23,596 nucleotides of DNA, from positions 1 to 23,596 of the IMG/VR virus record IMGVR_UViG_3300049846_000469; one strand, given 5' to 3'. A program made the translations under genes and the position numbers. Numbering within the stretch: position 1 is the first letter of the stretch; every line of letters starts with the position of its first letter. The notes below the pieces were generated by a model. The model had not been told where the DNA came from. It saw only the letters and a program-made list of their open reading frames with translations, and made no database searches. This DNA is from a virus. Positions 8,601 to 14,955 of the stretch are shown here, piece after piece.

Positions 8601-9795
8601 TTGTAGACCCTGAACCGTAGGTTGACGAACTTCCAAGCGTAACATAAGATACGCTTGGCTCAATGAGTACTGGTCCGCCGTGACTATTGGTTGAGGTTAG
8701 TCCGTTAATGTAAGAGCCTACCATCACAATGCTTGGAATTATAGATGTGTTTGAAGATGTGAAGCTTGCGGGAAGACTCACTCTTGCTTCAACTGCGGTG
8801 GTTGTGCCAGCCGTTGCCTTACCTCTAATTTCTATGTTCTCCCCAACTTGCCTCCACTCAAATTCTACGTTTGTTGGAGTACCAAATCCTTGGAATGTCG
8901 GAGTATAGCCTTGCCAAGCTGTAACCACTGGAACTTCGACAGAGGTTTCAAGAAGGGCGGTATTCGATAGCTCAATGACAATATCATCAATTACAGAACG
9001 AGGACTATTAGCCTCTGGAAGTGCTGTGATCGTGTAGCTCAAGGAACTGCAAGATGTCGGAATAGTAAAGCTGTAAGCATATCTAGCTGGTAGGGCAGAA
9101 GCGCGTAATGAGGCTCCCGTAGCCGTGGCTGTAGCGTTAATAGAGATAGTGACTTGGTTAGTTCCGAGTGCGGTAATTACGGTTCCTACCGCAATTCCCG
9201 GACCTGACACAGCATCACCAATTTGAAGCAAAGCCATGTCTGCGTTTGAAATGCCGCTAAGCGTGGGTGAGCCGCTTGAAGTATTTGCCGTAAACGGACT
9301 ACTGCCGGTTTGAATTTGCTCAGATGCAATTAAATTTGTAGAATTAGATTCGTCGCGAACTCGCAGCGTCAGATTTCCTTGAGTGGCAGTGGATCGCACG
9401 AACAGCGATAGGTTCATGGACTTGCCACGGAACTTTCGATCTACGCTAATGGTTTGTTTAAACGACTGATCGTTAGTGGGACTGACTCCAGTTTGGTGAG
9501 TAAGTAAGGCAGACTGAGTCCCCTTGAGCGGAGCCAAAGTTGCGAATGAAAGTCCAGTTTGCGTAAAGTCGGTTAGAGCTGCGTTGTCAAACGTTTGCGT
9601 CAAAAGCGCGTTGACATTTGCATCTCCTCCGGAGCCAACCTCGATCCACTTAGCCCCAACGGAGTCGTATCTTTTGATTTTGTTTGAGTCATTAATATCG
9701 CAAGCAATATCCCCAGATTCTGGGTTTGACAATGTAGTAAGGTCTACAGGTGTTAAATTGAGTCCATTCTTTACTTTAAAAGAGTTCTGAGCCAT
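5662..9795 (-). CDS. Giant multidomain tail fiber / adhesin with repeated C1q-like domains, 1377 aa
   Basis: The ATG at 9795 follows AGTGAAGGAAC. The modules by pattern are: 1-60, a docking segment with AKWIEVGSGG; 60-290, a jelly-roll-like region ending VIDDIVIELSNT, a phrase typical of carbohydrate-binding modules; 295-440, a strand-rich virion domain (WQGYTPTFQGFGTPTNVEFE); 441-590, 600-750 and 755-900, three related C1q-like repeats; 915-1045, a shorter divergent copy (GIYTALKLCNVTLTL...ARLNAGDTFYF); 1045-1225, another strand-rich module; 1225-1377, a terminal C1q-like domain (GIFTAPESGYYQVSWRV ... FSIHKT). Repeats 1 and 3 share GxGSxxTSVRRFxxLxxxYGS. The length is far above ordinary fibers. 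It heads its own unit if motif copy F, inside the end of the collar gene, is a promoter. A multi-receptor adhesin role is inferred. Confidence 0.85.
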   Translation of the reverse strand: MAQNSFKVKNGLNLTPVDLTTLSNPESGDIACDINDSNKIKRYDSVGAKWIEVGSGGDANVNALLTQTFDNAALTDFTQTGLSFATLAPLKGTQSALLTHQTGVSPTNDQSFKQTISVDRKFRGKSMNLSLFVRSTATQGNLTLRVRDESNSTNLIASEQIQTGSSPFTANTSSGSPTLSGISNADMALLQIGDAVSGPGIAVGTVITALGTNQVTISINATATATGASLRASALPARYAYSFTIPTSCSSLSYTITALPEANSPRSVIDDIVIELSNTALLETSVEVPVVTAWQGYTPTFQGFGTPTNVEFEWRQVGENIEIRGKATAGTTTAVEARVSLPASFTSSNTSIIPSIVMVGSYINGLTSTNSHGGPVLIEPSVSYVTLGSSSTYGSGSTNPSTKVNGTDISTGASFQMFASIPCAGLSATTTEVIPLTQSGMVQEPDTMLRFTAGNGFGSTNTSVRRFTTLAESYGSAVTWTDSATLGSYFTINEDGIYTISYSETSSANTVAAYAVISKNDPNISAFNLANMLAYDGALYNTANTNSKYMNANWTGRLVQGDIIYCGSVSPASNNGQSVALTFTKQGSLKQVSVSSDQKITIPTSELRFTDSSTAFGAVDSRIVYLDTIEKVVGDAFSINNNSNNGTVVTIRKAGILSVSASMTFTGVVGYFSITKNLDAAGLTDTAASGPEYLASSYTALSNNNVQSTAWTGKVNIGDIIRIKVITPTAPNGFSSFNLLHQEQDISVSVTNTLPQFSESDSSVRVATANGYGSLGTSVRRFSNLKDNYGSDITYLDSPTEGASFTIKTSGVYQISYSDQFNVSDNLGISKNSSSLSANINALSDTERLAIGRTTATNTADTVSWMGYLTAGDIIRAQTGASPSGAAPAYSQFTITKVGKPNVTGVDVTPFVNVPQPESQSSYIAFGAFGVATLTGALSTSVGSGVYSYNATSGIYTALKLCNVTLTLDGTAAAAAQAVLRIYVNGSNRASQHTDATAGRTATTALTARLNAGDTFYFSNDANSISSARGNVVATALSDQILTAPETFSTDSNALTYANAATYTLTTLSDAPVGTYITFTTAINTTNVHTQTTGTNRPTQTDADMNSNGILLYSRAYNAASIATQPAYIAIQIGKGMKGVTVNGYVATAKSGAAIKPDQSALSGTTVQIGAFIAYNEVTGVLLLDASTAWGSTYTSRYWVDNTGNARTQAYLTISASKNPALTGLGLGTVAARGVNTAGTSIANGGSGQTIVYDSAKTYDTHGALNTSTGIFTAPESGYYQVSWRVNLAGGGGFGAGEQFITLMYKNSSPYAYGEMQVDVGANTQQHSSVGSTGVYLNKSDTVDIRAFQDSGAAISLFTSVGANHFSIHKTSVGTGN

Positions 9796-9818
9796 AATGT
9801 TCCTTCACTTTCCGGTTG

Positions 9819-10634
9819 TTAGGCTTTGATGATATAATTAATAAGGGTGTTACTTGGTCTTGTTTCATTTCCACCAGAACTACTAGAAGGGGAAACGTCT
9901 GCGGCAGTTGTACCACTTCCGAGCTGATAGGCATAGTTACCCCCACCTTGAAGACCGTTGTTGGCTATTGCAAACGACGTGTTTATGGCGGTATTGTTAA
10001 TTTGCCCCTGGCTTGCCACAGTAAAGTGTAGGTGACTTCTATTATCACTTTCCTGACTAGCGCCAATAGAATTACCCGAACTACCACCCACGGTGGCGGA
10101 AAGTCTTGATCCGGAATCTGGGTCTTCCCACTGAGAAATAACCGCAGAGTTTGCTCCAGAAATTGCAATCTTTGTCCCAGCTAATGCGTTAGCTAAGCTC
10201 GTAGCAAAGGCTAACGTATTTGCATCTACGACGATAACGTAGTAATCAGTTGCCGTTGCTAAGCCAGTTAACGTACCTGAAGTTAATCGAACTTTAAAGC
10301 CTGTGCGTTTGATGCCATGTGCAGCAAAGGTTGCATTGTTAGACGCAGCCGAACCAGAGCCGGAAGCAGTGCTAATTTGCACTCTGCCGCGAAGAAATTT
10401 TCCCTGTAAATCTGGAAGGTTGAAGGTTGTAGACCCATCTCCGGAGCCGTTTGATGTAGATAAAACTGCAAATAGCCCTGCATAAGTTGTACGACTAACC
10501 GCAGACCCGTCGCATAAGAGCCACCCAGTTGGAACAGTTCCTCCGCCAAAGGGGGCAATAGTTCCAGCCGGAATTACGGACCCTACCAAAATGGATTGAG
10601 CTGCCACTGACGACCGCCCATTTTTTAATGCCAT
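9819..10634 (-). CDS. Phage tail collar domain protein, 271 aa, with inserted module
   Basis: Residues 22-84 carry the classic phage tail-collar signature: PAGTIAPFGGGTVPTGWLLCDG, then a TYAGLFAVL helix, STTFNLPDLQGKFLRG. The collar fold is expected to resume at WEDPDSGSR (residue 169) and end with NETRPSNTLINYIIKA. Between them, residues ~105-165 form an inserted strand-rich module (KVRLTSGTLTGL...DYYVIVVDANTLAFATSLAN). HLH at 201-203 may bind metal, as His-x-His does in some fiber tips. Collar proteins are short-fiber or adhesin tips. The gene starts 1 nt after the 641 aa gene, with GAGG as ribosome site. Its last codons contain motif copy F. Confidence 0.9.
   Translation of the reverse strand: MALKNGRSSVAAQSILVGSVIPAGTIAPFGGGTVPTGWLLCDGSAVSRTTYAGLFAVLSTSNGSGDGSTTFNLPDLQGKFLRGRVQISTASGSGSAASNNATFAAHGIKRTGFKVRLTSGTLTGLATATDYYVIVVDANTLAFATSLANALAGTKIAISGANSAVISQWEDPDSGSRLSATVGGSSGNSIGASQESDNRSHLHFTVASQGQINNTAINTSFAIANNGLQGGGNYAYQLGSGTTAADVSPSSSSGGNETRPSNTLINYIIKA
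9838..9853 (-). promoter_or_regulatory. Repeated promoter-like motif, copy F, embedded in the end of the collar gene
   Basis: The minus strand reads GTAACACCCTTATTAA, matching the consensus although it also encodes part of the NTLINYIIKA tail of the collar protein. It ends 42 nt before the ATG of the 1377 aa gene. Collar proteins often end in similar residues, so a coincidence of coding sequence cannot be excluded, but orientation and spacing fit the other copies. Confidence 0.5.
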
Positions 10635-10635
10635 A

Positions 10636-12561
10636 TTATACCCTCAATGTTCTTTTTATTGAATACTTCATAACTCCAACATAGTTAGCTCCTGCAATAT
10701 TAGAGCTAGTGTATCGGAGTTGTCCGGAAGATAGAATGCTAAACGACACTCCTGAGTTTTGACCGGAATAGTCGTCCGACATGAACCAAGTTGCGGACTG
10801 AGTATTGTATACCCCACGAAGATTCCCTATCTGAGCCACAGCCGAGCTGGCTGTATCAGTTTGTCGGTAGACAGTATACTCAATGCTAAACCCTCTAATT
10901 TGAACTCCGTCAAAAAGCAAGTTTGTAATATTTGCAGCAGAGGATTGGTTATTTGCTATTGTAAAGCTAAAATCGTCTTGAATGTAAATGGCAGAAGCTG
11001 ACGCCACTGGATTAAGAACTAGGGAGGTAGAATTGTAGGCAACTCCTATTGCAACAATCCACTGACCTCCAGTAGATGGAGGAGTGGACGTAATAGCTCC
11101 AGGAGTTGACGGGGAAGCGTAGTACATCTGTCCTGCGGTTAAGCCTGATAATCCTGTGATTAACCCGGATGTCTGTATTTCTACCGCATTTCCAGTGGAG
11201 GCTGCTTTGGATACAAATCCAATAACTTCCACGCGGTCGTCATTTGACGCATCAGTTTTATAAGCCCTTCCAGAGGTTCTTCCAGAATCGTTCCCCGTAC
11301 CAGTAGAGATGTATACGAGATTTCCAACAGAAAGGTTTTCTCCAGCAATTGGCTTTATAATTGCTTGACCACCAATGGATACAAGTTGGTTATCAACAAC
11401 CTGATACATCTGCTTTTCATCTGTGGCAAAAACAATCTGCCCATTTGTTGCAGTAGTTGCGTATGTATCTAAGTTAGCTCGAATGTCTTGCTTCACATCC
11501 AATCGAGTTGGAGTTACAATTGAGCCGTTTGTTAACGTTCCACCGGAGGAATTAACCTTAGCGTTAAGCTGTGTTTGAATGGCGGAGGTAACTCCGTCTA
11601 GATACTGAAATTCTGTATTTGAAACAGAGCCATTTGCGATTTTAGACGCATCAATTGCTGCACCACTCTTAATGTCAGCGTTTTCAATGTTAGTGATGAT
11701 GTTTAGATCAGCGTCAATTATTTTGTTGGTAAGAGTTTGGGCGTCGGAAATACCGACAACTGCACTTCCAACTCCATCAAGTCTCTGAAACTCAGCATTA
11801 CTAACTGTACCATTGGCAATTTTAGAAGCATCAATGGCGGCACCGGCTTTTATGTCGGCATTGTCAATGTTTGTAATTGTGTTTAAATCAGCGTTAATGG
11901 TTTTATTAGTAAGGACTTGAGCGTCGCTAGTGCCTACAATATCCCCGGTCGTCCCGTGGGTAGTTGTGTCGCTTATATGCGTAGATAGGTCAGAGCTGGT
12001 TGCGCGAGTGTTAATATCGAGCTGAAGCTCAACGAAAGCAGCTTGCGCTTCTGTTGAAGTTAGGTTGCCGGAAGGAACCACAGAAATAGCAGAAGCATCG
12101 TGCGCATCAGTTGTGTCGTTCAGGTGGGCTTGGATGTCGGAGTCAAGTTCCTCGCCCATAGCCTGTACGTTGGTTGCGGAAATCGTGCCCGCCGGGTCGA
12201 AGCTAATTTCAGAAGCTTCGTTTTGAGCAGCGGCTTTGTCGTCTATGTAGGTTTTGATAGCCAGGGCTGAAGGAACCTGGGTGTTGGAAGCTCCAGCCAT
12301 CGAGGTGGAGGTGTTTAGAACTCCGGCCTTGAGATTGTCTACTTCAAGATTAGAGATTGGGTTATTGTCGGCGTCGATAGACTTGTTTGTTAGCGTCTGT
12401 GTTTGGGAATCTGTAAGAACTTCACGAGCCGCTCCACCCAAGGTGGCCTTTAATTTCCCGTCCGAAGCACCTACCTTAAGCTCGCCTTCAAGCGATTCTA
12501 AAGCAAGGTTATCAGGAGCTAATACAACGCCTTTTACAAACCGTGTTTTTTTAATTGACAT
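10636..12561 (-). CDS. Repeat-containing tail fiber protein, 641 aa
   Basis: The ATG at 12561 follows TAGGAACC. Residues 50-80 hold a degenerate unit (QTQTLTNKSIDADNN). Residues 110-200 hold the virion phrases EISFDPAGTISATNVQ and DAHDASAISVVPSGNLTSTEAQ. Residues 211-329 hold two tandem ~60-residue repeats (SDAQVLTNKTINADLNTITN, then AAIDASKIANG.VSN.EFQ.LDGV). Residues 400-520 are a compact beta domain (IAGENLSVGNLVYIS ... SGLTAGQMYYASPSTPG). Residues ~525-641 form a C-terminal sandwich (GQLRYTSSNIAGANYVG) that matches the C-terminal half of the upstream 164 aa protein. The repeats suggest an extended trimeric shaft with a head domain at the end. No catalytic motif is seen. It lies between the 164 aa and collar genes with 12 and 1 nt gaps. 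Confidence 0.85.
   Translation of the reverse strand: MSIKKTRFVKGVVLAPDNLALESLEGELKVGASDGKLKATLGGAAREVLTDSQTQTLTNKSIDADNNPISNLEVDNLKAGVLNTSTSMAGASNTQVPSALAIKTYIDDKAAAQNEASEISFDPAGTISATNVQAMGEELDSDIQAHLNDTTDAHDASAISVVPSGNLTSTEAQAAFVELQLDINTRATSSDLSTHISDTTTHGTTGDIVGTSDAQVLTNKTINADLNTITNIDNADIKAGAAIDASKIANGTVSNAEFQRLDGVGSAVVGISDAQTLTNKIIDADLNIITNIENADIKSGAAIDASKIANGSVSNTEFQYLDGVTSAIQTQLNAKVNSSGGTLTNGSIVTPTRLDVKQDIRANLDTYATTATNGQIVFATDEKQMYQVVDNQLVSIGGQAIIKPIAGENLSVGNLVYISTGTGNDSGRTSGRAYKTDASNDDRVEVIGFVSKAASTGNAVEIQTSGLITGLSGLTAGQMYYASPSTPGAITSTPPSTGGQWIVAIGVAYNSTSLVLNPVASASAIYIQDDFSFTIANNQSSAANITNLLFDGVQIRGFSIEYTVYRQTDTASSAVAQIGNLRGVYNTQSATWFMSDDYSGQNSGVSFSILSSGQLRYTSSNIAGANYVGVMKYSIKRTLRV
11575..11931 (-). 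repeat. Two tandem ~180 nt coding repeats in the 641 aa fiber
   Basis: Codons 211-269 and 271-329 encode two copies of the same ~60 aa unit: SDAQ.LTNK.I.ADLN.ITNI.NADIK.GAAIDASKIANG.VSN.EFQ.LDGV.SA. The DNA copies are clearly alignable but diverged at many third positions, so this is an old duplication and not a recent slip. A shorter degenerate copy lies at codons 50-80, and one half-unit occurs in the edge-cut fiber at 1-841. Confidence 0.85.
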
Positions 12562-12573
12562 TTATGGTTCCTA

Positions 12574-13068
12574 TTAGCTATTTATTACCTTGGCTTCAAA
12601 CGTAATAGTACCAGCATGTGTAGAGCCTGGTAGATTGGTGCTTGTGTATTGAATTTGACCAGCCGGAGTAATGGACAGAAGAACTCCGACATAAGATGGA
12701 GGGATAATCCCAGAATCGCCAGTTGTTCGAATTGTAATGGACCAGTTAGTGCCATCAAATGAGCCTTCGATGTAACCAACCTCGGCATAGGTGGCGGACG
12801 GTCCTGTGGTAACTCGCTTGACAAAATAACGACAATCAATCGCAATTACCTGCGCAGTGGAAAAACTAAATCCCGGAATATTGGTGGGAGTGGTCACATT
12901 ATTGGCTAAGGAGGCGGTAGTAGTTAGAATGTCGTTGGGCTTTTGCACTGTGGAAAGTGCATCGGTAACAGCGCCAGCCCAGTCAGTGATTTCTGATGCA
13001 TAACCAGGGTTTTCGCCGCTCAGCGGAAACTCAAACTCTTCACTACCTACTACAAGGGTTTTAGGCAT
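12574..13068 (-). CDS. Virion protein sharing a C-terminal domain with the 641 aa fiber, 164 aa
   Basis: This is the first gene after the capsid terminator and motif copy E; the ATG at 13068 has a GTGAGCG ribosome site. Residues 1-60 (KTLVVGSEEFEFPLSGENPG, ITDWAGAVTDAL) look like a docking segment with a short helix. Residues ~62-164 (ANNVTTPTNIPGFSF, YAEVGYIEGSFDGTNWSI, VLLSITPAGQIQYTSTNLPG) align by eye along their length with residues 535-640 of the next gene product, including GQ(I/L).YTS(T/S)N(L/I).G. The two are therefore likely paralogs in one structure, this one possibly a short decoration or adaptor. A head-fiber, neck or fiber-tip position is possible; I cannot choose from sequence. 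Confidence 0.8.
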   Translation of the reverse strand: MPKTLVVGSEEFEFPLSGENPGYASEITDWAGAVTDALSTVQKPNDILTTTASLANNVTTPTNIPGFSFSTAQVIAIDCRYFVKRVTTGPSATYAEVGYIEGSFDGTNWSITIRTTGDSGIIPPSYVGVLLSITPAGQIQYTSTNLPGSTHAGTITFEAKVINS

Positions 13069-13100
13069 TTACGCTCACTTTGTTCTGGGACATATCTGTT

Positions 13101-13116
13101 ATATAAGGGTGTTGCC
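13101..13116 (-). promoter_or_regulatory. Repeated promoter-like motif, copy E
   Basis: The minus strand reads GGCAACACCCTTATAT, a full consensus match followed by AAC. It lies 44 nt downstream of the capsid terminator and 32 nt upstream of the ATG at 13068. This terminator-then-motif order is the best positional support for promoter function. Confidence 0.68.
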
Positions 13117-13159
13117 GGGGATATTTAATGTACCAAAGTAAAGATTTATAAGTAGCTGA

Positions 13160-13191
13160 AATAAAAAGGGCCACCAGAACGGCGGCCCTTT
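13160..13191 (-). terminator. Strong intrinsic terminator after the major capsid gene
   Basis: On the minus strand, AAAGGGCCGCC pairs with GGTGGCCCTTT (11 bp including one G-U) around a GTTCT loop, followed by TTTTTATTT. It begins 16 nt after the capsid TAA at 13208. This is a textbook factor-independent terminator. Confidence 0.92.
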
Positions 13192-13207
13192 GGGAACTTA
13201 GGCGGGA

Positions 13208-14470
13208 TTAGGCAGTCTTGATGTACTTGAGTACAGTCATCTTGCCTGGAGCGGAAGTGAAGAGAGCCTGGTCGCTGTAAGAACGGAGTTCGTAGCCGTT
13301 AGCAGATTCCATCTCTTTGAAGAACTTGCCAGGGAAGCCTGGACGCTCGAAAGTAATGTCGCTAGAGCCAATACGCTCGAGTTCAGCAGGTGGGAAGATG
13401 TAAGCAAAGCCTTCTTTAACGAAGAGAGAAGCGTGAACTTCGATCTTGCCGTTCTGGCCGTAGAACACGAGGTTCTTAGCGCCGTTTTCCATCTTCTCAG
13501 AAGAGTAAGAGCTGTCGTATTGACGCTTAGCAGCCTGCTCAGTCATGAGCTTGTTCCAGTGCTTAGGGTTAACGAGACAAACAACGTCTTCTTCTGTGAG
13601 GCCTTTTTCCATAGCGAGAGCGATACCTTCTTCAACTTTTTCGAAAGAGATAAAAGCTGCGCCAGAGTGAGCGTTAGAACCAACGAGAACTTCGTTACCT
13701 TTGAAGAGATCAAACTCAGAAGCGTCGATGTTGAAGATCGTGCTAGAGTTAGTGATGATCTTGTGGAGGCCAGCGAATTCTTTGTTGTAAGAACCCTTGA
13801 AGTAGATAACGTCAGCAGCTGCGTTTTCTGGGTCAACGTTACCAGAAACACCAGCAGGCATAACGTCAACTTCAACGCTCTTAGAAGCGAGAGTTGGCTT
13901 AACTACGTTACAAACACCACGAAGAGTGCCGGTAGAGGAGCGGATTTCGAGGGCAGCGTTCTTAGAACCTGACCAAATACCAGCAGCCCATTCTGCGTCA
14001 CAGATGGTGATGACGTTACCAGAAACGGATTCAACGCGAGCGATACCAGACTGGCCGTACATCAACTGGATTTCCATGCGGATTTGAGTTGACTTGAGCA
14101 TGTTCTGGACAAGGCGCTTAGTTTCTTGCTCGAAAGCAGCTTTAGAGCTGATAGAACGAGAAGCTGCACCAACAGAGATAGCAGATACGAGAACAAGCTC
14201 GTAGCCTTTAACTTGTGCATCGCGGTTTGGAGAAGCGATTGCAGAGTTAAGGAGGAAAGCTTCGCCAGCAGAACCGCCGTAAGTGAAGCCGTGCTCGAGA
14301 CCAAGAGTAACTGGCTGGTGGTAAAGATTACCAAGAAGCTTTTCAGCAGCGTTGAACTCGGCGAGCTTGAGCATCTTCATTCCCTCAGGAACGAGGTCTT
14401 TAATTTTAGAGGCATACACTTCTTTAAAGTGACCGTCAAGTGTGGATACGGTATTAGCTTGTTGAGCCAT
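13208..14470 (-). CDS. Major capsid protein, 420 aa
   Basis: Placement after a scaffold-like gene, isolation in a two-gene unit ended by a strong terminator, and the protein pattern identify the main shell subunit. The N-terminus (FKEVYASKIKDLVPEGMKML, EKLLGNLYHQPVTLGLEHGF) and the middle (RMEIQLMYGQSGIARV) resemble a family of phage capsid proteins of similar length. The C-terminus (ANGYELRSYSDQALFTSAPG, KMTVLKYI) fits the closing strands of HK97-fold capsids. Length and order match the P22-type coat (about 430 aa after an about 300 aa scaffold). Codon choice looks strongly biased, with many GAA, GCT and AAC codons, and long open frames appear on the opposite strand as a by-product. The ribosome site is AAAGGATC before ATG 14470. 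Confidence 0.88.
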   Translation of the reverse strand: MAQQANTVSTLDGHFKEVYASKIKDLVPEGMKMLKLAEFNAAEKLLGNLYHQPVTLGLEHGFTYGGSAGEAFLLNSAIASPNRDAQVKGYELVLVSAISVGAASRSISSKAAFEQETKRLVQNMLKSTQIRMEIQLMYGQSGIARVESVSGNVITICDAEWAAGIWSGSKNAALEIRSSTGTLRGVCNVVKPTLASKSVEVDVMPAGVSGNVDPENAAADVIYFKGSYNKEFAGLHKIITNSSTIFNIDASEFDLFKGNEVLVGSNAHSGAAFISFEKVEEGIALAMEKGLTEEDVVCLVNPKHWNKLMTEQAAKRQYDSSYSSEKMENGAKNLVFYGQNGKIEVHASLFVKEGFAYIFPPAELERIGSSDITFERPGFPGKFFKEMESANGYELRSYSDQALFTSAPGKMTVLKYIKTA

Positions 14471-14495
14471 GTGATTGATCCTTTTTTAGTTTAAA

Positions 14496-14777
14496 TTACT
14501 TAAGTTTAATAACGAGGTCGATGATGTCAGTTGCCGCAAGAGCTGCATCTGTGATTGTAAGGTTTGAACCAGAAATCGCAGGCGTACAAGCACTGTCGTC
14601 TGTGAGGTTGTGTGCTCTGAGGACGTCAGACGCAGCAATTGCATCAGCTGAGAGATCAGCAAGAGCAATTGTGAGTACGTTAGAGGCTACTGAGCCGAGG
14701 TCTTGTGCAGGAGCTGTGAGACGAACGGTTTTTGCCATTGAGTCTTGGAGCTTCTGGCTTTTTACTTGATATTCCAT
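14496..14777 (-). CDS. Capsid-associated protein, decoration protein candidate, 93 aa
   Basis: This is the first gene of the capsid unit, 25 nt before the major capsid gene, with a strong ribosome site (ACGGAG) before ATG 14777. The N-terminus is polar (MEYQVKSQKLQDSMAKTVRL), followed by alternating small hydrophobic residues (SVASNVLTIALADLSADAIA, ITDAALAATDIIDLVIKLK), which suggests a small beta-rich domain. There is no signal peptide, membrane helix or enzyme motif. Co-expression with the major capsid at presumed high level suggests a decoration or cement protein. It might instead be a head-assembly factor. The family is not recognised. Confidence 0.72.
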   Translation of the reverse strand: MEYQVKSQKLQDSMAKTVRLTAPAQDLGSVASNVLTIALADLSADAIAASDVLRAHNLTDDSACTPAISGSNLTITDAALAATDIIDLVIKLK

Positions 14778-14894
14778 TTTTTTCTCCGTAATGTGTTGTT
14801 TTTTATTTTTAGCTGTGTTACACTTTTTTCAAATAGCTAATCTAAAGTCCTAGGATATTTAGAGGCTACAAGATACTTCATATAACTTCACTAA
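14778..14894 (-). other. Long structured leader of the capsid unit
   Basis: About 117 nt separate motif copy D from the capsid-unit start codon, the longest such leader in the window. On the minus strand TCTAAA...TTTAGA and TTAGCT...AGCTAA can form two small A/U-rich hairpins, and an A-rich stretch precedes the ribosome site. A 14-codon frame opens at 14881 (MKYLVASKYPRTLD, stop at 14837) with only a weak GTGAAG upstream. The leader may stabilise or tune a highly expressed mRNA; this is inference. Confidence 0.4.
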
Positions 14895-14910
14895 CTTATA
14901 AGGGTGTTGC
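14895..14910 (-). promoter_or_regulatory. Repeated promoter-like motif, copy D
   Basis: The minus strand reads GCAACACCCTTATAAG, a full consensus match, between the scaffold stop (14956) and the capsid unit. It is the right-hand arm of the inverted repeat at 14897-14939. Confidence 0.66.
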
Positions 14911-14939
14911 ACTTAGTAAAAAAATGCAACATCCCTATT
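14897..14939. repeat. Inverted repeat made of two opposed motif copies
   Basis: The plus strand TATAAGGGTGTTGCA (14897-14911) faces TGCAACATCCCTATT (14925-14939) across a 13 nt A-rich spacer. As RNA on the minus strand, 13 of 15 positions pair, including one G-U. The second copy is the motif in plus-strand direction with one changed base in the core (CATCCC for CACCC). There is no U-tract after the stem in gene direction, so a simple terminator is unlikely. It could be a dimeric protein-binding site or an RNA processing hairpin. Confidence 0.65.
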
Positions 14940-14955
14940 AATTCAAATACTTATC

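Noticed and set aside
13143-13152. CTTATAAATC on the minus strand, like a T4 late promoter box
   Set aside because: A single A/T-rich match just past the terminator. No other TATAAAT sites were noticed ahead of the other units, so there is no pattern to support it.
13433-13972. 179-codon open frame on the plus strand opposite the major capsid gene (and 14126-14494, 122 codons)
   Set aside because: These are by-products of strong codon bias in the capsid gene. They lack ribosome sites and resemble no protein, and the sense protein is convincing.
14837-14881. 14-codon frame MKYLVASKYPRTLD in the capsid leader
   Set aside because: Its ribosome site is weak and it does not abut another gene. 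It is mentioned with the leader but not called as a gene.
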